A stretch of DNA of 64,000 nucleotides, taken from VGBV01 sp963813725. GTDB lineage: Bacteria; Actinomycetota; Thermoleophilia; Solirubrobacterales; 70-9. Under the pieces are notes generated by a model. The model did no database searches. It was not told where the DNA came from and saw nothing but the letters and a program-made list of their open reading frames with translations. The stretch is from assembly GCA_963813725.1 (NCBI GenBank), contig CAWFAI010000013.1:248001-312000 (forward strand), read 5' to 3'. Both the position numbers and the translations under genes were made by a program. This document shows positions 1-8,911 of this stretch, in pieces. Numbering within the stretch: the stretch's first letter is position 1; every line of letters begins with the position of its first letter.

Positions 1-2
1 TC

Positions 3-974
3 GCCCTGCTGCTCCTGCCTCGCCTGCCGGGCATCGGCGAGACCACCAACGAGGCCTACCTCAGCGTCAAGCTCGGGCCGCTCAACTTCCAGCCCACCGA
101 GCTGGCCAAGATCTGCATCGTCGTCTTCCTCGCCAGCTATCTGAACGAGAAGCGCGAGGTGCTGGTGGTGGGGGCGCGGACGGTGGCAGGCGTGGTGCTG
201 CCGCCCCTGAAGCACCTGGGGCCCCTGCTGGTGATCTGGGGCGCGGCCATGGTCATGCTGGTCTTCATCCGCGACCTGGGCAGCTCGCTGATGTTCTTCG
301 GGGCCTTTCTGGCGATGATCTACGTGGCGACCGCCCGGATCTCGTTCGTGATCGTGGGCCTGGCGATGTTCGCGGTCGGCGCCTGGTTCTTCGCCAACAC
401 GATCGGGCATGTCCAGGACCGCTTCGACATCTGGCTGGATCCCTTCAAGGACGCCGAGGGCGACGGCTTCCAGGTCGCCCAGTCGCTGTTCGCGCAGGCC
501 GACGGGGGGCTGTTCGGCCGCGGCCTGGGGGAGTCGCTGGTGCAGTTACCCGGGGCATCGCCCAAGTGCGTCGAGGACTTCCCCAACTGCGGCGCGATCC
601 TGCCGGCGCCCCACACCGACTTCATCTACGCGGTGATCGTCAACGAGCTCGGCCTCTTCGGGGGTGGCGCCGTCGTCCTGATCTACGCCCTGATCACCGA
701 GCGGGGCTTCAAGACGGCGATCCTGGCCGACGACGGTTTCTCGAAGCTGCTGGCGACCGGCCTGACGACGATCGTGGCGCTGCAGGCATTCGTGATCATC
801 GGTGGCGTCACAAGGGTGATCCCGATCACCGGCGTCACCTTGCCCTTCATCAGCTATGGCGGCAGCTCGATCGTCGCCAACTTCATCCTGCTGGGCCTGC
901 TGCTCTCGATCTCCGACAAGGCACGCCGCAGGGTCAGGCGCGAAACTGAGGCGCTGGAGGCCGAGTACTCGTGA
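3..974 (+). CDS. FtsW/RodA-family SEDS peptidoglycan glycosyltransferase (5' end outside window)
   Basis: The reading frame is open from base 3, so the N-terminus lies off the left edge; about 323 residues are visible. They contain several hydrophobic segments and SEDS-family sequence: a QPTELAKI motif near the left edge, a PHTDFIYAVIVNELG stretch and a C-terminal PFISYGGSS motif. SEDS proteins polymerise lipid II into glycan strands in the membrane, partnered with a class B PBP. The next gene is such a PBP, followed by a PASTA kinase. This matches the conserved actinobacterial pstP-rodA-pbpA-pknA/B order, so the RodA role is favoured over divisome FtsW. That choice is inference from context. 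Confidence 0.9.
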   Translation, partial: ALLLLPRLPGIGETTNEAYLSVKLGPLNFQPTELAKICIVVFLASYLNEKREVLVVGARTVAGVVLPPLKHLGPLLVIWGAAMVMLVFIRDLGSSLMFFGAFLAMIYVATARISFVIVGLAMFAVGAWFFANTIGHVQDRFDIWLDPFKDAEGDGFQVAQSLFAQADGGLFGRGLGESLVQLPGASPKCVEDFPNCGAILPAPHTDFIYAVIVNELGLFGGGAVVLIYALITERGFKTAILADDGFSKLLATGLTTIVALQAFVIIGGVTRVIPITGVTLPFISYGGSSIVANFILLGLLLSISDKARRRVRRETEALEAEYS

Positions 975-1026
975 GGGCCGGTGCCGCGCGGCGACGCAGC
1001 ACGCGACCACCCGCCCGGAGGCTCGC

Positions 1027-2481
1027 GTGAATCCGCAGATCGTGAAGCTGTTCGGCGTCGTCCTGGTGCTGTACGCGCTGCTGTTCGGCTTTACGTCCTA
1101 TTGGTCGATCTTCGACTCCGAGGAGCTGGAGGCGAATCCCGCGAACAAGCGGCCGCTGCTGGAGGAGCAGCGGATCGACCGCGGCGAGATCCTCGCCTCC
1201 GACGGGTCCGTGATCGCCAAGTCCAACCCACGTGGCCGCGGAGGCGACCGGACGTTCGTGCGCACGTATCCCGAGGGGGAGCTGTACGGCAACCCGATCG
1301 GCTACTCGTTCGTGGAGCGGGGCCGGGTCGGCTTCGAGCTGGCGCACAACGACGAGCTGGTCGGCGAGAAGAGCGAGTTCCTCTCCATCCTCGACACCCT
1401 GCGCGGCGCCGCCCAGGAGGGCTCGGACGTGCAATCCGCCCTGGACCCCGAGGGCCAGGTGACCGCGACCCAGGCCCTGGGCGGGCAGAAGGGGTCGGTC
1501 GTCGCGCTCGACCCCCAGACCGGCGAGGTGCTGACGATGGTCAGCATCCCCACCTACGACCCCAACGACGTCGCCAGCTCTCAGGGCTTCCAGGCCCTGA
1601 ACCAGGACACGGATGCCCCCCTGCTGAACCGCGCAACCCAGGCCGGCTACCCGCCCGGCTCGACGATGAAGGTGGTGACGGCCACCGCGGCGCTCGACAG
1701 CGGCGAGTTCGAGCCCGACTCGGTGATCAACGCCGATTCCCCGAAGGAGATCTCCGGCGTGCCGCTGGCGAACGCCGGCGGGCAGAGCTTCGGGGACATC
1801 GACATGGAGACGGCGCTCACGAACTCGGTCAACACCTACTGGGCGCAGGTGGGGGAGCAGCTCGGGACGGAGGAGATGTACAAGTACATGGACCGCTTCG
1901 GCTTCAACGCCGAGCCGCCCCTGGACTACCCGAGCTTTCAGCTCGCCCCCTCGGGCGAATTCGCCGACGGCAGGCTGCTTGACGCCGACAGCGATCAGAT
2001 CGACGTCGGCCGCATGGCGATCGGCCAGGACAAGCTCAACGTGACGCCGCTGCAGATGGCGATGGTCGCCGCGGCGGTGGCGAACGAGGGCGAGCTGATG
2101 GAGCCGCGGCTGTGGTCGAAGGTGATCGACACCGACGGCCGCGAGGACAAGCTCAACCCCGAGCGCATGAGCCGCGTGATGAGCGAGGACACCGCCGAGA
2201 CCCTGACCGGGATGATGGAGGACGTGGTCAACGAGGGAACGGGCGGTGCGGCCGCTTTGGGGAGCGACCAGGTGGCCGGCAAGACGGGAACCGCCGAGAT
2301 CATCCCCGAGCAGAACGTGAATCAGGCCTGGTTCATCGGCTTCGCTCCCTCGGACGACCCGCGGGTAGCGATCGCGGTGACCGTCGAGCGCACGAGCGGG
2401 CAGGGAGGCACCGTGGCCGCCCCCATCGCCCAGCAGGTGCTGGAGGTGCTGGTCCAGAACAGCAGCGGCGACGATGAATGA
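1027..2481 (+). CDS. pbpA: Class B penicillin-binding protein, PbpA type (peptidoglycan D,D-transpeptidase)
   Basis: The protein has 484 residues from a GTG start at 1027, chosen because GGAGG lies five bases upstream and the protein then opens with a single membrane anchor (residues 4-22). The three transpeptidase motifs are present: STMK (nucleophile Ser about 212), SVN (about 267) and KTGTA (about 419). It cross-links peptide stems of peptidoglycan outside the membrane. It lies between a SEDS polymerase and a PASTA kinase, as pbpA does in Mycobacterium and Streptomyces. The open frame extends further upstream to 856, but that part overlaps the rodA-like gene and lacks PBP sequence. Confidence 0.93.
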   Translation: MNPQIVKLFGVVLVLYALLFGFTSYWSIFDSEELEANPANKRPLLEEQRIDRGEILASDGSVIAKSNPRGRGGDRTFVRTYPEGELYGNPIGYSFVERGRVGFELAHNDELVGEKSEFLSILDTLRGAAQEGSDVQSALDPEGQVTATQALGGQKGSVVALDPQTGEVLTMVSIPTYDPNDVASSQGFQALNQDTDAPLLNRATQAGYPPGSTMKVVTATAALDSGEFEPDSVINADSPKEISGVPLANAGGQSFGDIDMETALTNSVNTYWAQVGEQLGTEEMYKYMDRFGFNAEPPLDYPSFQLAPSGEFADGRLLDADSDQIDVGRMAIGQDKLNVTPLQMAMVAAAVANEGELMEPRLWSKVIDTDGREDKLNPERMSRVMSEDTAETLTGMMEDVVNEGTGGAAALGSDQVAGKTGTAEIIPEQNVNQAWFIGFAPSDDPRVAIAVTVERTSGQGGTVAAPIAQQVLEVLVQNSSGDDE

Positions 2482-2526
2482 GCCGGGGAACAGCATGAGG
2501 CAGAGCCGCCTAAGGGGGGACGGCTG

Positions 2527-4332
2527 ATGGCGAACCCGAGCAAGGGCACGATCGTCGACGAGCGCTACAGGCTCGACCGCAAGATCGGGTCGGGCGGCAT
2601 GGCCGACGTCTGGCTGGCCGACGACCAGGAGCTGAGCCGCAAGGTCGCGATCAAGATGCTCCACGACCGCTTCGCCCAGGACCAGGAGTTCGTCGAGCGC
2701 TTCCGCCGCGAGGCCCAGTCGGCGGCGGGCCTGCAGCACCCCAACGTCGTCTCGATCTTCGACCGCGGCGAGTTCTCGGACACCTACTTCATCGCGATGG
2801 AGTACGTGGACGGCCCGCAGCTGAAGCAGCTGATCAAGGGCGGGATGGGCATCCAGGACGCGATCGACTTCACCCGCCAGATCCTGAACGCGGCCCGCTT
2901 CGCCCATCGCAAGGGCATCGTCCATCGCGACCTGAAGCCCCAGAACGTCCTCATCGACGAGGACGGCCGAGCCCGCGTCACGGACTTCGGCATCGCCCGC
3001 GGCACCAGCTCGGACATCACCGCGACCGGCTCGGTGATGGGCACCGCCCAGTACCTCTCGCCCGAGCAGGCCCAGGGCAAGGAGACGACGCCCGCGTCCG
3101 ACATCTACTCGATCGGGGTGATCCTGTATGAGGCGCTGACGGGCCGCGTCCCGTTCGAGGGCGACAGCGCCGTCTCGGTCGCGCTCAAGCAGGTGTCCGA
3201 GGCGCCGCGACGGCCGAGCACCGTCAACCCCGAGGTGCCGCCTGCGCTCGACGCGGTCGTGATGCGCGCGCTCGCGAAGGACCCCGAGGCGCGCTTCAAG
3301 GACGCCGACGCCTTCATGAAGGGGCTCGACGCCGCTGAGCGCGCGCCCGACCAGCCGCGCCCCGAGGACACCGCCGCGTTCGCCGCGGTATCGCCCGAGG
3401 GCGAGCACGACTACGCGGACGAGGAGGAGTGGTCAGACGAGGAGGAGCGGCGCCGCCGGCGCCGCTGGATCCTGCTCGCGCTGCTCGTCGCCCTCGTCGC
3501 CGGCCTGGTCGCGTTTGCGCTGACGCGCCCCGGCTCCGTCACGGTGCCCTCGGTGACCGGCATCCCCGAGCCGACGGCGACCGAGCGGCTGGAGGCCGAG
3601 GGCCTGGACGTGGACATCAACCCGGTTCCCAGCACCGCGCCCCGCGAGACCGTGCTGGAGCAGGACCCGATCGCGGGCGAGAAGGTGGACGAGGGCTCGA
3701 CCGTGACGCTCAGCGTCAGCTCCGGGCCGGCGATCGTGACCGTGCCCGACGTCAGCGGCCGGCCCGAGAAGCAGGCGACGGAGCTCTTGGAGCAGGCGGG
3801 GCTGCTGGTCGATCCGGGGTTCGGGTTCTCGGACACCGTGCCCGAGGGGCGTGCGATCGGGACCGAGCCCGCCGCCGGAGTCGAGATCTCGGCCGGCTCG
3901 ACCGTGAACCTGACGATCTCGCGCGGGTCGAACAAGGTCGAGGTCCCCGACGTGGTCGGGCTGGACGACCAGCAGGCGCTCTCGATCCTGAGCGACGCCG
4001 AGCTGGGCGGCAACGTGGTCCAGCGCGACGATGACGCTCCGGCCGGCCAGGTGGTGGGCCAGAGTCCCGGCCCCGGACGTCTGGTCAGGCCGGGCGCGCA
4101 GGTGACCATCTTCGTCTCCAGCGGTGCGATCACGGTCCCCGACGTGGTCGGGGACGCGCGCAAGTCGGCGGTGACCGCGCTGAAGCAGGCCGGCTTTACG
4201 CCGTCGGTCAGCGAGGAGCCGACGACGGATCCCGCCGAGGACGGCGTGGTCACGAACCAGTTCCCGCCGGCCGGCTCGCGCGGGCAGCGCGGCGACCTGG
4301 TCACGATCACGGTCGGTGCGCTGACGCCCTAG
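2527..4332 (+). CDS. pknB: PknB-type Ser/Thr protein kinase with four extracellular PASTA domains
   Basis: 601 residues. The N-terminal kinase domain carries the glycine loop GSGGMADV (about 21-28), VAIK lysine (about 43), catalytic HRDLKPQN (133-140) and DFG (153-155). An acidic then arginine-rich juxtamembrane stretch leads to one transmembrane helix (about 313-333). Four PASTA repeats follow, each opening with a VPDV/VPSV-like motif. PASTA domains bind peptidoglycan fragments or lipid II, and the kinase phosphorylates wall-synthesis and division proteins. It is the last gene of the rodA-pbpA-pknB block. Its TAG stop is also the first three bases of the -10 box proposed for the next gene. 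Confidence 0.95.
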   Translation: MANPSKGTIVDERYRLDRKIGSGGMADVWLADDQELSRKVAIKMLHDRFAQDQEFVERFRREAQSAAGLQHPNVVSIFDRGEFSDTYFIAMEYVDGPQLKQLIKGGMGIQDAIDFTRQILNAARFAHRKGIVHRDLKPQNVLIDEDGRARVTDFGIARGTSSDITATGSVMGTAQYLSPEQAQGKETTPASDIYSIGVILYEALTGRVPFEGDSAVSVALKQVSEAPRRPSTVNPEVPPALDAVVMRALAKDPEARFKDADAFMKGLDAAERAPDQPRPEDTAAFAAVSPEGEHDYADEEEWSDEEERRRRRRWILLALLVALVAGLVAFALTRPGSVTVPSVTGIPEPTATERLEAEGLDVDINPVPSTAPRETVLEQDPIAGEKVDEGSTVTLSVSSGPAIVTVPDVSGRPEKQATELLEQAGLLVDPGFGFSDTVPEGRAIGTEPAAGVEISAGSTVNLTISRGSNKVEVPDVVGLDDQQALSILSDAELGGNVVQRDDDAPAGQVVGQSPGPGRLVRPGAQVTIFVSSGAITVPDVVGDARKSAVTALKQAGFTPSVSEEPTTDPAEDGVVTNQFPPAGSRGQRGDLVTITVGALTP

Positions 4333-4335
4333 GCT
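4330..4335 (+). promoter_or_regulatory. Putative leaderless -10 box of ddl
   Basis: TAGGCT ends seven bases before the ddl ATG, which puts the transcription start at or next to the start codon. Its TAG is the stop codon of the upstream kinase. Confidence 0.45.
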
Positions 4336-4342
4336 GCCCGCG

Positions 4343-5317
4343 ATGAAGGTGGCCGTGATCTCCGGGGGCCGCTCGAGCGAGCATCCCGTTTCGCTGCGCT
4401 CCGGAGCCTCGGTCGCGGCCGGCCTGCGCGATGCCGGGCACGAGGTGGAGGAGGTGCTGATCGAGCGCGACGGCGCCTGGGTCCACGAGGGAGGGCCGCT
4501 GGAGCTGACGCCGGCCAGGGGCCTGCTCGGGTGCGACGCGGCCTTCCCCGTCCTGCACGGTCCCGGCGGCGAGGACGGCAGCGTCCAGGGCCTGCTGGAG
4601 GTGCTCGACGTCCCCTACGTGGGCTCGGACGTCGAGGCGTCGGCGCTGTGCCTGGACAAGCTCGCGTTCAAGCGGGTGCTGGCCGCAGCGGGCCTGCCGC
4701 AGGTGGACTTCGCCGACGTCGCCGAGCAGGGCTGGCGCGAGCGGGCCATCTCCTTCGGCTTCCCGCTCTGGGTCAAGCCCGCCCGGCTCGGCTCCAGCGT
4801 GGGCATCAACAAGGTCGCGAACCCAGATCAGCTCGACCCCGCTGTCGAGGTGGCCGCCCGCCACGACCCGAAGGTGATCATCGAGGCGAACTCGGCGGGC
4901 AAGGAGGTGGAGTGCTCGATCCTCGGCCACTCCGAGCTGATCGCCTCGGTCCCCGGCGAGATCATCGCGCACGCCGACTGGTACGACTACGAGGCGAAGT
5001 ACTCGGAGGGGGGGATGGACCTGCGCGTGCCCGCTGAGATCGCGGACGCGGAGACCGCACGCGTCCAGGAGCTGGCCAAGAGCATGTTCCGGCTCACCGG
5101 GTGCAGCGGCATGGCGCGATGCGACTTCTTCGTCCAGTCAGGCGGGGAGGGCGGCGGGGTCCTGGTCAACGAGCTGAACACGATCCCCGGCTTCACCGAG
5201 ACCAGCGTCTACGGCAAGCTGCTCGAGGCCAGCGGCATCCCTTATCCCGAGTTGTGCGACCGCCTCGTGAAGCTGGCGCTGGAGCGCCACCGCGACATCC
5301 GCTCCTACGAGTTCTGA
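4343..5317 (+). CDS. ddl: D-alanine--D-alanine ligase
   Basis: 324 residues, the usual length for the family. It joins two D-alanines with ATP to make the terminal dipeptide of the peptidoglycan stem. Visible signatures are the N-terminal SGGRSSEHPVSLRS motif, LHGPGGEDGSVQG, the ATP-grasp lysine region VKPARLGSSVGI and the C-terminal metal/ATP motif VNELNTIPGFT. It follows the kinase by ten bases with no visible Shine-Dalgarno, and a TAGGCT box sits seven bases before the ATG, so it may be transcribed leaderlessly as well as by read-through. It fits the wall-synthesis block. Confidence 0.94.
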   Translation: MKVAVISGGRSSEHPVSLRSGASVAAGLRDAGHEVEEVLIERDGAWVHEGGPLELTPARGLLGCDAAFPVLHGPGGEDGSVQGLLEVLDVPYVGSDVEASALCLDKLAFKRVLAAAGLPQVDFADVAEQGWRERAISFGFPLWVKPARLGSSVGINKVANPDQLDPAVEVAARHDPKVIIEANSAGKEVECSILGHSELIASVPGEIIAHADWYDYEAKYSEGGMDLRVPAEIADAETARVQELAKSMFRLTGCSGMARCDFFVQSGGEGGGVLVNELNTIPGFTETSVYGKLLEASGIPYPELCDRLVKLALERHRDIRSYEF

Positions 5318-5341
5318 GGCGACCCGCGTTGCGCCGGTTCG

Positions 5342-6838
5342 CTACTCGGCGACCCGAACGTCGCTGATCTGCATCTGGAAGCGGCCGGGCTGCTCGCCGC
5401 TCTCGGGCTGTCTGGTGATCCAGATCAGCAGTGAGGTGGCGGGGCCGGAGTTGAGGGCCACCGTCTCGCGTGCGCCGCCGTCGCTGACGCTGCCGACGGG
5501 GGCGCCCCAGCCGCTCAGCTCGTCGGGCGGCTCGCCGTCGATGGTGTAGATCTCGGCGTCCCAGCCCTCGGTCGCGGCCCGGATCCCCATTTCGGTGGGC
5601 GTCACGGGCTCGCCCGCGACGCCGACGACCAGGCCGACTCCGTCCTTGATCCCGCCGAAGTCCTCGCTGTCGTAGTGCTCGGTCTCCCAGGCCGAGCCGG
5701 TCGGGTTGCCGTCGACCGCGAGGCGCGCCGTGTCGGTCTCCCTGCCGTCCCCGGGGTCCGGGTCGAATTCCGCGGCGGCGTCCTCGGCGAGCTTCACGCC
5801 GCCGCCGCCGCTCGCCTCGTCCTCGCTGCCCAGGTTGTCGAGGCGGTCGCCGCCGAAGACGAGCGCGGCGACGATCAGGGCGATGCCGAGCAGCCCCATG
5901 GCGATGCCGGCGCCCGAGATCCTGCGGCCCCCGCCCAGGCTGCGCTTGGACTTCGGCACCGAGTCGAGCACCGTGGTCGCCTCGCCGGTGGTCCCGCCTG
6001 CGCGCGCCGCCTCGACCTCCAGGGTCGCCTCCAGATCGCGGACCATCTCGCCGACGGAGTCGTAGCGGTCGCGCGGGTCCTTGGTCGTCGAGCGGTCGAC
6101 CACCGAGGCGACCGCGGCCGAGATGTCGGGTCGCGCCACCTGCACGTCGGGGAGCGGCTCGTTCACGTGCTTCATCGCGACGCCGATCTGGGTCTCGGCC
6201 TGGAACGGGACGTCGCCGACCAGCATCTCGTAGAGCACGATCCCGAGCGAATAGACGTCCGAGCGCTCGTCCACGTCCTCGCCCATGGCCTGCTCGGGCG
6301 AGACGTAGTCGGTCGTGCCCAGCACCCGCCCCGTCGCGGTCAGCCCATGGGACTCCAGCGAGCGCGCGATCCCGAAGTCGGTCACCTTGGCCCGCCCGTC
6401 GGGATCGATCAGCACGTTCTGCGGCTTGACGTCGCGGTGAATCAGCTTGCGCCCGTGGGCGGCGGTCAGGCCGCGCCCGATCTCGATCGCGTACGCGACC
6501 GCTTCGTCCACCGGCAGCGGGCCACTGGCCTGGATCCGTTGCTTCAGGGTGTCGCCGGGGACGTACTCGAAGACGATGTATGGCCGGCCCTCGTCCTCGC
6601 CGGCGTCGATGACCCCGACCAGGTTCGGGTGGCTGAGGCGAGCCGCGGCCCTGGCCTCGCGGCGAAAGCGCTCGAGCTGGTCGGCCTCCTCGGAGATCTC
6701 GCGGTGCAGCAGCTTCACGGCCACCGGCCGGTCCAGCACCTCGTCCTGGGCCAGGTAGACGGTGGACATCCCCCCGAAGCCGAGCTTGGACTCGAGGCGG
6801 TAGCGGCCCGAGAGGACCGTTTCGTTCACGCCGGCCAT
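5342..6838 (-). CDS. Membrane Ser/Thr protein kinase with non-PASTA extracytoplasmic domain
   Basis: About 498 residues from ATG 6838; an in-frame TTG at 6847 and GTG at 6829 are alternatives. The kinase domain is complete, with GFGGMSTV, VAVK, HRDVKPQN and DFG motifs. After about residue 300 there is a basic linker, one membrane helix (ISGAGIAMGLLGIALIVAAL) and an extracytoplasmic domain of about 140 residues with no PASTA repeats. That domain has a DTARLAVDGNPTGSAWETE stretch like the discoidin/carbohydrate-binding fold at the end of some actinobacterial kinases; a sugar-binding sensor role is inference. It is convergent with ddl. The starts are ambiguous because a nine-codon ORF overlaps them. 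Confidence 0.9.
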   Translation of the reverse strand: MAGVNETVLSGRYRLESKLGFGGMSTVYLAQDEVLDRPVAVKLLHREISEEADQLERFRREARAAARLSHPNLVGVIDAGEDEGRPYIVFEYVPGDTLKQRIQASGPLPVDEAVAYAIEIGRGLTAAHGRKLIHRDVKPQNVLIDPDGRAKVTDFGIARSLESHGLTATGRVLGTTDYVSPEQAMGEDVDERSDVYSLGIVLYEMLVGDVPFQAETQIGVAMKHVNEPLPDVQVARPDISAAVASVVDRSTTKDPRDRYDSVGEMVRDLEATLEVEAARAGGTTGEATTVLDSVPKSKRSLGGGRRISGAGIAMGLLGIALIVAALVFGGDRLDNLGSEDEASGGGGVKLAEDAAAEFDPDPGDGRETDTARLAVDGNPTGSAWETEHYDSEDFGGIKDGVGLVVGVAGEPVTPTEMGIRAATEGWDAEIYTIDGEPPDELSGWGAPVGSVSDGGARETVALNSGPATSLLIWITRQPESGEQPGRFQMQISDVRVAE

Positions 6839-6855
6839 CTTGGGCAAGCCGCCAT
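6826..6855 (-). CDS. Possible nine-codon upstream ORF overlapping the kinase start
   Basis: ATG at 6855 reads MAACPRWPA and stops at a TGA that overlaps the in-frame GTG (6829) of the kinase as GTGA. An AT-rich GAGAATAC lies just upstream and could be a -10 box for leaderless transcription. This is the same arrangement as at 23320-23352 and 54470-54496. Evidence is positional only. Confidence 0.25.
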   Translation of the reverse strand: MAACPRWPA

Positions 6856-6937
6856 CCCTGCGTATTCTCGCTTCAAGCGCCGGTTTCCATGCGAGTTCAC
6901 ATCCGCAATTAGACAGATACCCCGGCGGGCACCGACA

Positions 6938-7930
6938 CTACGCCCGGGTCACCGAACCCGCCGACGCTGACGCTCGGCCGATCACCTTCGCCGCCGGGTG
7001 GTGCGATCGCAGCAGCTCCAGGGCGGCGCCCTCGTCCGCGGCGGCGACCACGCAGCAGAAGCCGCAACCCATGTTGAAGACGTCATGCATTTCGTCCAGG
7101 GAGGCCCCGGAGCGCTCCCGGATCAGCTCGAAGACCGGCGGCAACGGCAGCGGGTCGTCGATCCGGTAGCCGACCTCGGCCTCCAGCCGCAGCAGGTTGC
7201 CAAGGCCGCCGGAGGTGATGTGCGCCAGTCCGCGGACCTCCGCCTCGGAGGCGATCAGCTCCAGGACCGGCTCGACGTAGATCGTGGTCGGTTCCAGCAG
7301 GACCTCGCCGAGCGGACGCCCGAGGCTCACGTCCTCCATCCCCAGCCCCTCCAGCGCCGAGCGCGCCAGCGTGAAGCCGTTCGAGTGCAGCCCCGAGGAG
7401 GGCAGGCCGATGACCGCGTCGCCCGGCTCGACGGCGGCGCCCGTGATCAGCGAGTCGAGCGCGACGACCCCGAAGCAGGCCCCCGCCAGGTCGAGCCCGC
7501 GGATCAGCTCGCCGAGCTGGGCCAGCTCGCCGCCGACGATCTCGATCCCCGCTTGCTCGGCGCCACGCGCCAGGCCGGTGCCGATCTGCTTCGCCACCTC
7601 GGGGTCGGCGCGGTCGACGGCGAGGTAGTCCACCATCGCCAGCGGGGCGGCGCCGACGCAGATGACGTCGTTCACGTTCATCGCCACGCAGTCGATCCCG
7701 ACCGTGTCCCAGCGCCCGAGCTGCTCGGCGACCAGCAGCTTGGTGCCCACGCCGTCGGTGGTGACGGCGATCCCCGTGCGGTCGTCCAGCCGGACGACGT
7801 TCGCGTAGTGGCCGCTGGCGAGCACCTGACGGCTCTCTCCGCGAGCCGAGCCCAGGGCGGCCACCAATGCCGCCACGGCGGAGTCGGCGTCCGTCTGGCT
7901 CACCCCGGCGCGGGCGTAGGCGTCGCTCAT
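6938..7930 (-). CDS. purM: Phosphoribosylformylglycinamidine cyclo-ligase (AIR synthetase)
   Basis: 330 residues, full length. It closes the imidazole ring of FGAM to AIR with ATP in purine biosynthesis. Family signatures are the N-terminal YARAGVSQTDADSAV, GVGTKLLVAEQ, the DCVAMNVNDVICVGA segment and GGELAQL. The last residues, NMGCGFCCVV, correspond to the usual NMGIGM/V motif near the C-terminus. It stands alone next to uppP (21 bases between them) and was probably recruited into the same transcript. A weak GAGGAC Shine-Dalgarno precedes the ATG. Confidence 0.95.
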   Translation of the reverse strand: MSDAYARAGVSQTDADSAVAALVAALGSARGESRQVLASGHYANVVRLDDRTGIAVTTDGVGTKLLVAEQLGRWDTVGIDCVAMNVNDVICVGAAPLAMVDYLAVDRADPEVAKQIGTGLARGAEQAGIEIVGGELAQLGELIRGLDLAGACFGVVALDSLITGAAVEPGDAVIGLPSSGLHSNGFTLARSALEGLGMEDVSLGRPLGEVLLEPTTIYVEPVLELIASEAEVRGLAHITSGGLGNLLRLEAEVGYRIDDPLPLPPVFELIRERSGASLDEMHDVFNMGCGFCCVVAAADEGAALELLRSHHPAAKVIGRASASAGSVTRA

Positions 7931-7951
7931 CGGTCCTCGCCGGGTCGCGGG

Positions 7952-8911
7952 CTAGATGGCATCGCCGCCATCCTCTCGCGCGCGGGCGACGGCCTCGGCG
8001 GCCTCGGCCGCCGCGTGGCCCGCTTGCGGGGTCGGTCGCCCGTTTCCGGCGACGATGGTCACCGCCATCTGGGCCCGCCGGCGGCGACGGCGCAGCTCGA
8101 GCCGCCCCAGCACCAGCGCCGCCAGCCCGACACGGTAGGCCGCGTACGGCCAGAGGCCGGCGTTGTCGCGCTCGACCAGGCGGATCAGCTCCTGCGAGGC
8201 CAGGGTCGAGGCGAACGAGGTCGCCGTGCCGGCGACGAAGGCGGGGCGCTGGGAGCGCGGCAGTCCCCGCCTGCGCAGCCGGTGGCCCTTGAGGGCGGCG
8301 GCGGCCACGATCACCGGCAGGGCGACAGTGCGCGAGAGCATGTTGGAGTGCTCGCGGGTGAACCCGCGCCAGCGCGCGACCGTGAGCGTGGCCCCGTTGC
8401 GCGACACCCCGGGCACCAGCGCGGCGGCCTGGGCCAGTCCCAGCGCCAGGCCGTCTGCCGCCTCGGCCCGGGCGCGCACGCGGTTCTGAGGCCGGCGATC
8501 GGCCAGCGCCATCGCGGCGGCGCCCGCGATCAGGCCCAGCGCGGTGGGCAGCGGACCGCCCAGGCGGCGCTCGATCTGCCGCTCGGCCGCCAGCCCGATT
8601 GCGGCTCCCGGCAGGAAGGAGAGGGCCAGCACCTCGGCCTTGCGGCGGTCGAACGAGTCCAGCTCCTCGGCGATCACGCGCCGCTGGCCCACCAGCAGAG
8701 CCAGCGCGGCCCCCACGTGCAGCGCCACCTCGAAGCTCTTGCGCAACTCGGGGTCGAGCCGGTCCCAGTCCCAGCCCGCGAGCCAGGGAACGAGGCTCAG
8801 GTGGGCCGAGCTCGAGACCGGCAGGAGCTCGGTCGGGCCCTGCACCGCGCCCAGGGCGACAGCGCGCGCGGACGGAATGATGGGCGACGCAGGCTTGCCG
8901 TCGTCGGGCAC
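7952..8911 (-). CDS. uppP: Undecaprenyl-diphosphatase (UppP/BacA family)
   Basis: 319 residues from a GTG whose G is the last base of the upstream dedA TAG stop (TAGTG), implying translational coupling. It removes a phosphate from undecaprenyl pyrophosphate to recycle the lipid carrier used by peptidoglycan and the polysaccharide locus next door. Both active-site motifs are recognisable: GAVQGPTELLPVSSSAHL near the N-terminus and PGVSRNGATLTVAR in the middle (the usual SRSG serine is Asn here). Several hydrophobic helices. The open frame runs to 9091, but that extension overlaps dedA and is Arg-rich shadow sequence. Confidence 0.9.
   Translation of the reverse strand: MPDDGKPASPIIPSARAVALGAVQGPTELLPVSSSAHLSLVPWLAGWDWDRLDPELRKSFEVALHVGAALALLVGQRRVIAEELDSFDRRKAEVLALSFLPGAAIGLAAERQIERRLGGPLPTALGLIAGAAAMALADRRPQNRVRARAEAADGLALGLAQAAALVPGVSRNGATLTVARWRGFTREHSNMLSRTVALPVIVAAAALKGHRLRRRGLPRSQRPAFVAGTATSFASTLASQELIRLVERDNAGLWPYAAYRVGLAALVLGRLELRRRRRRAQMAVTIVAGNGRPTPQAGHAAAEAAEAVARAREDGGDAI

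Noticed and set aside
934..3408. 824-codon minus-strand ORF opposite pbpA and pknB
   Set aside because: Composition is Arg/Leu/Gly/His/Asp-rich shadow sequence typical of GC-rich antisense frames, and two well-supported genes lie on the other strand.
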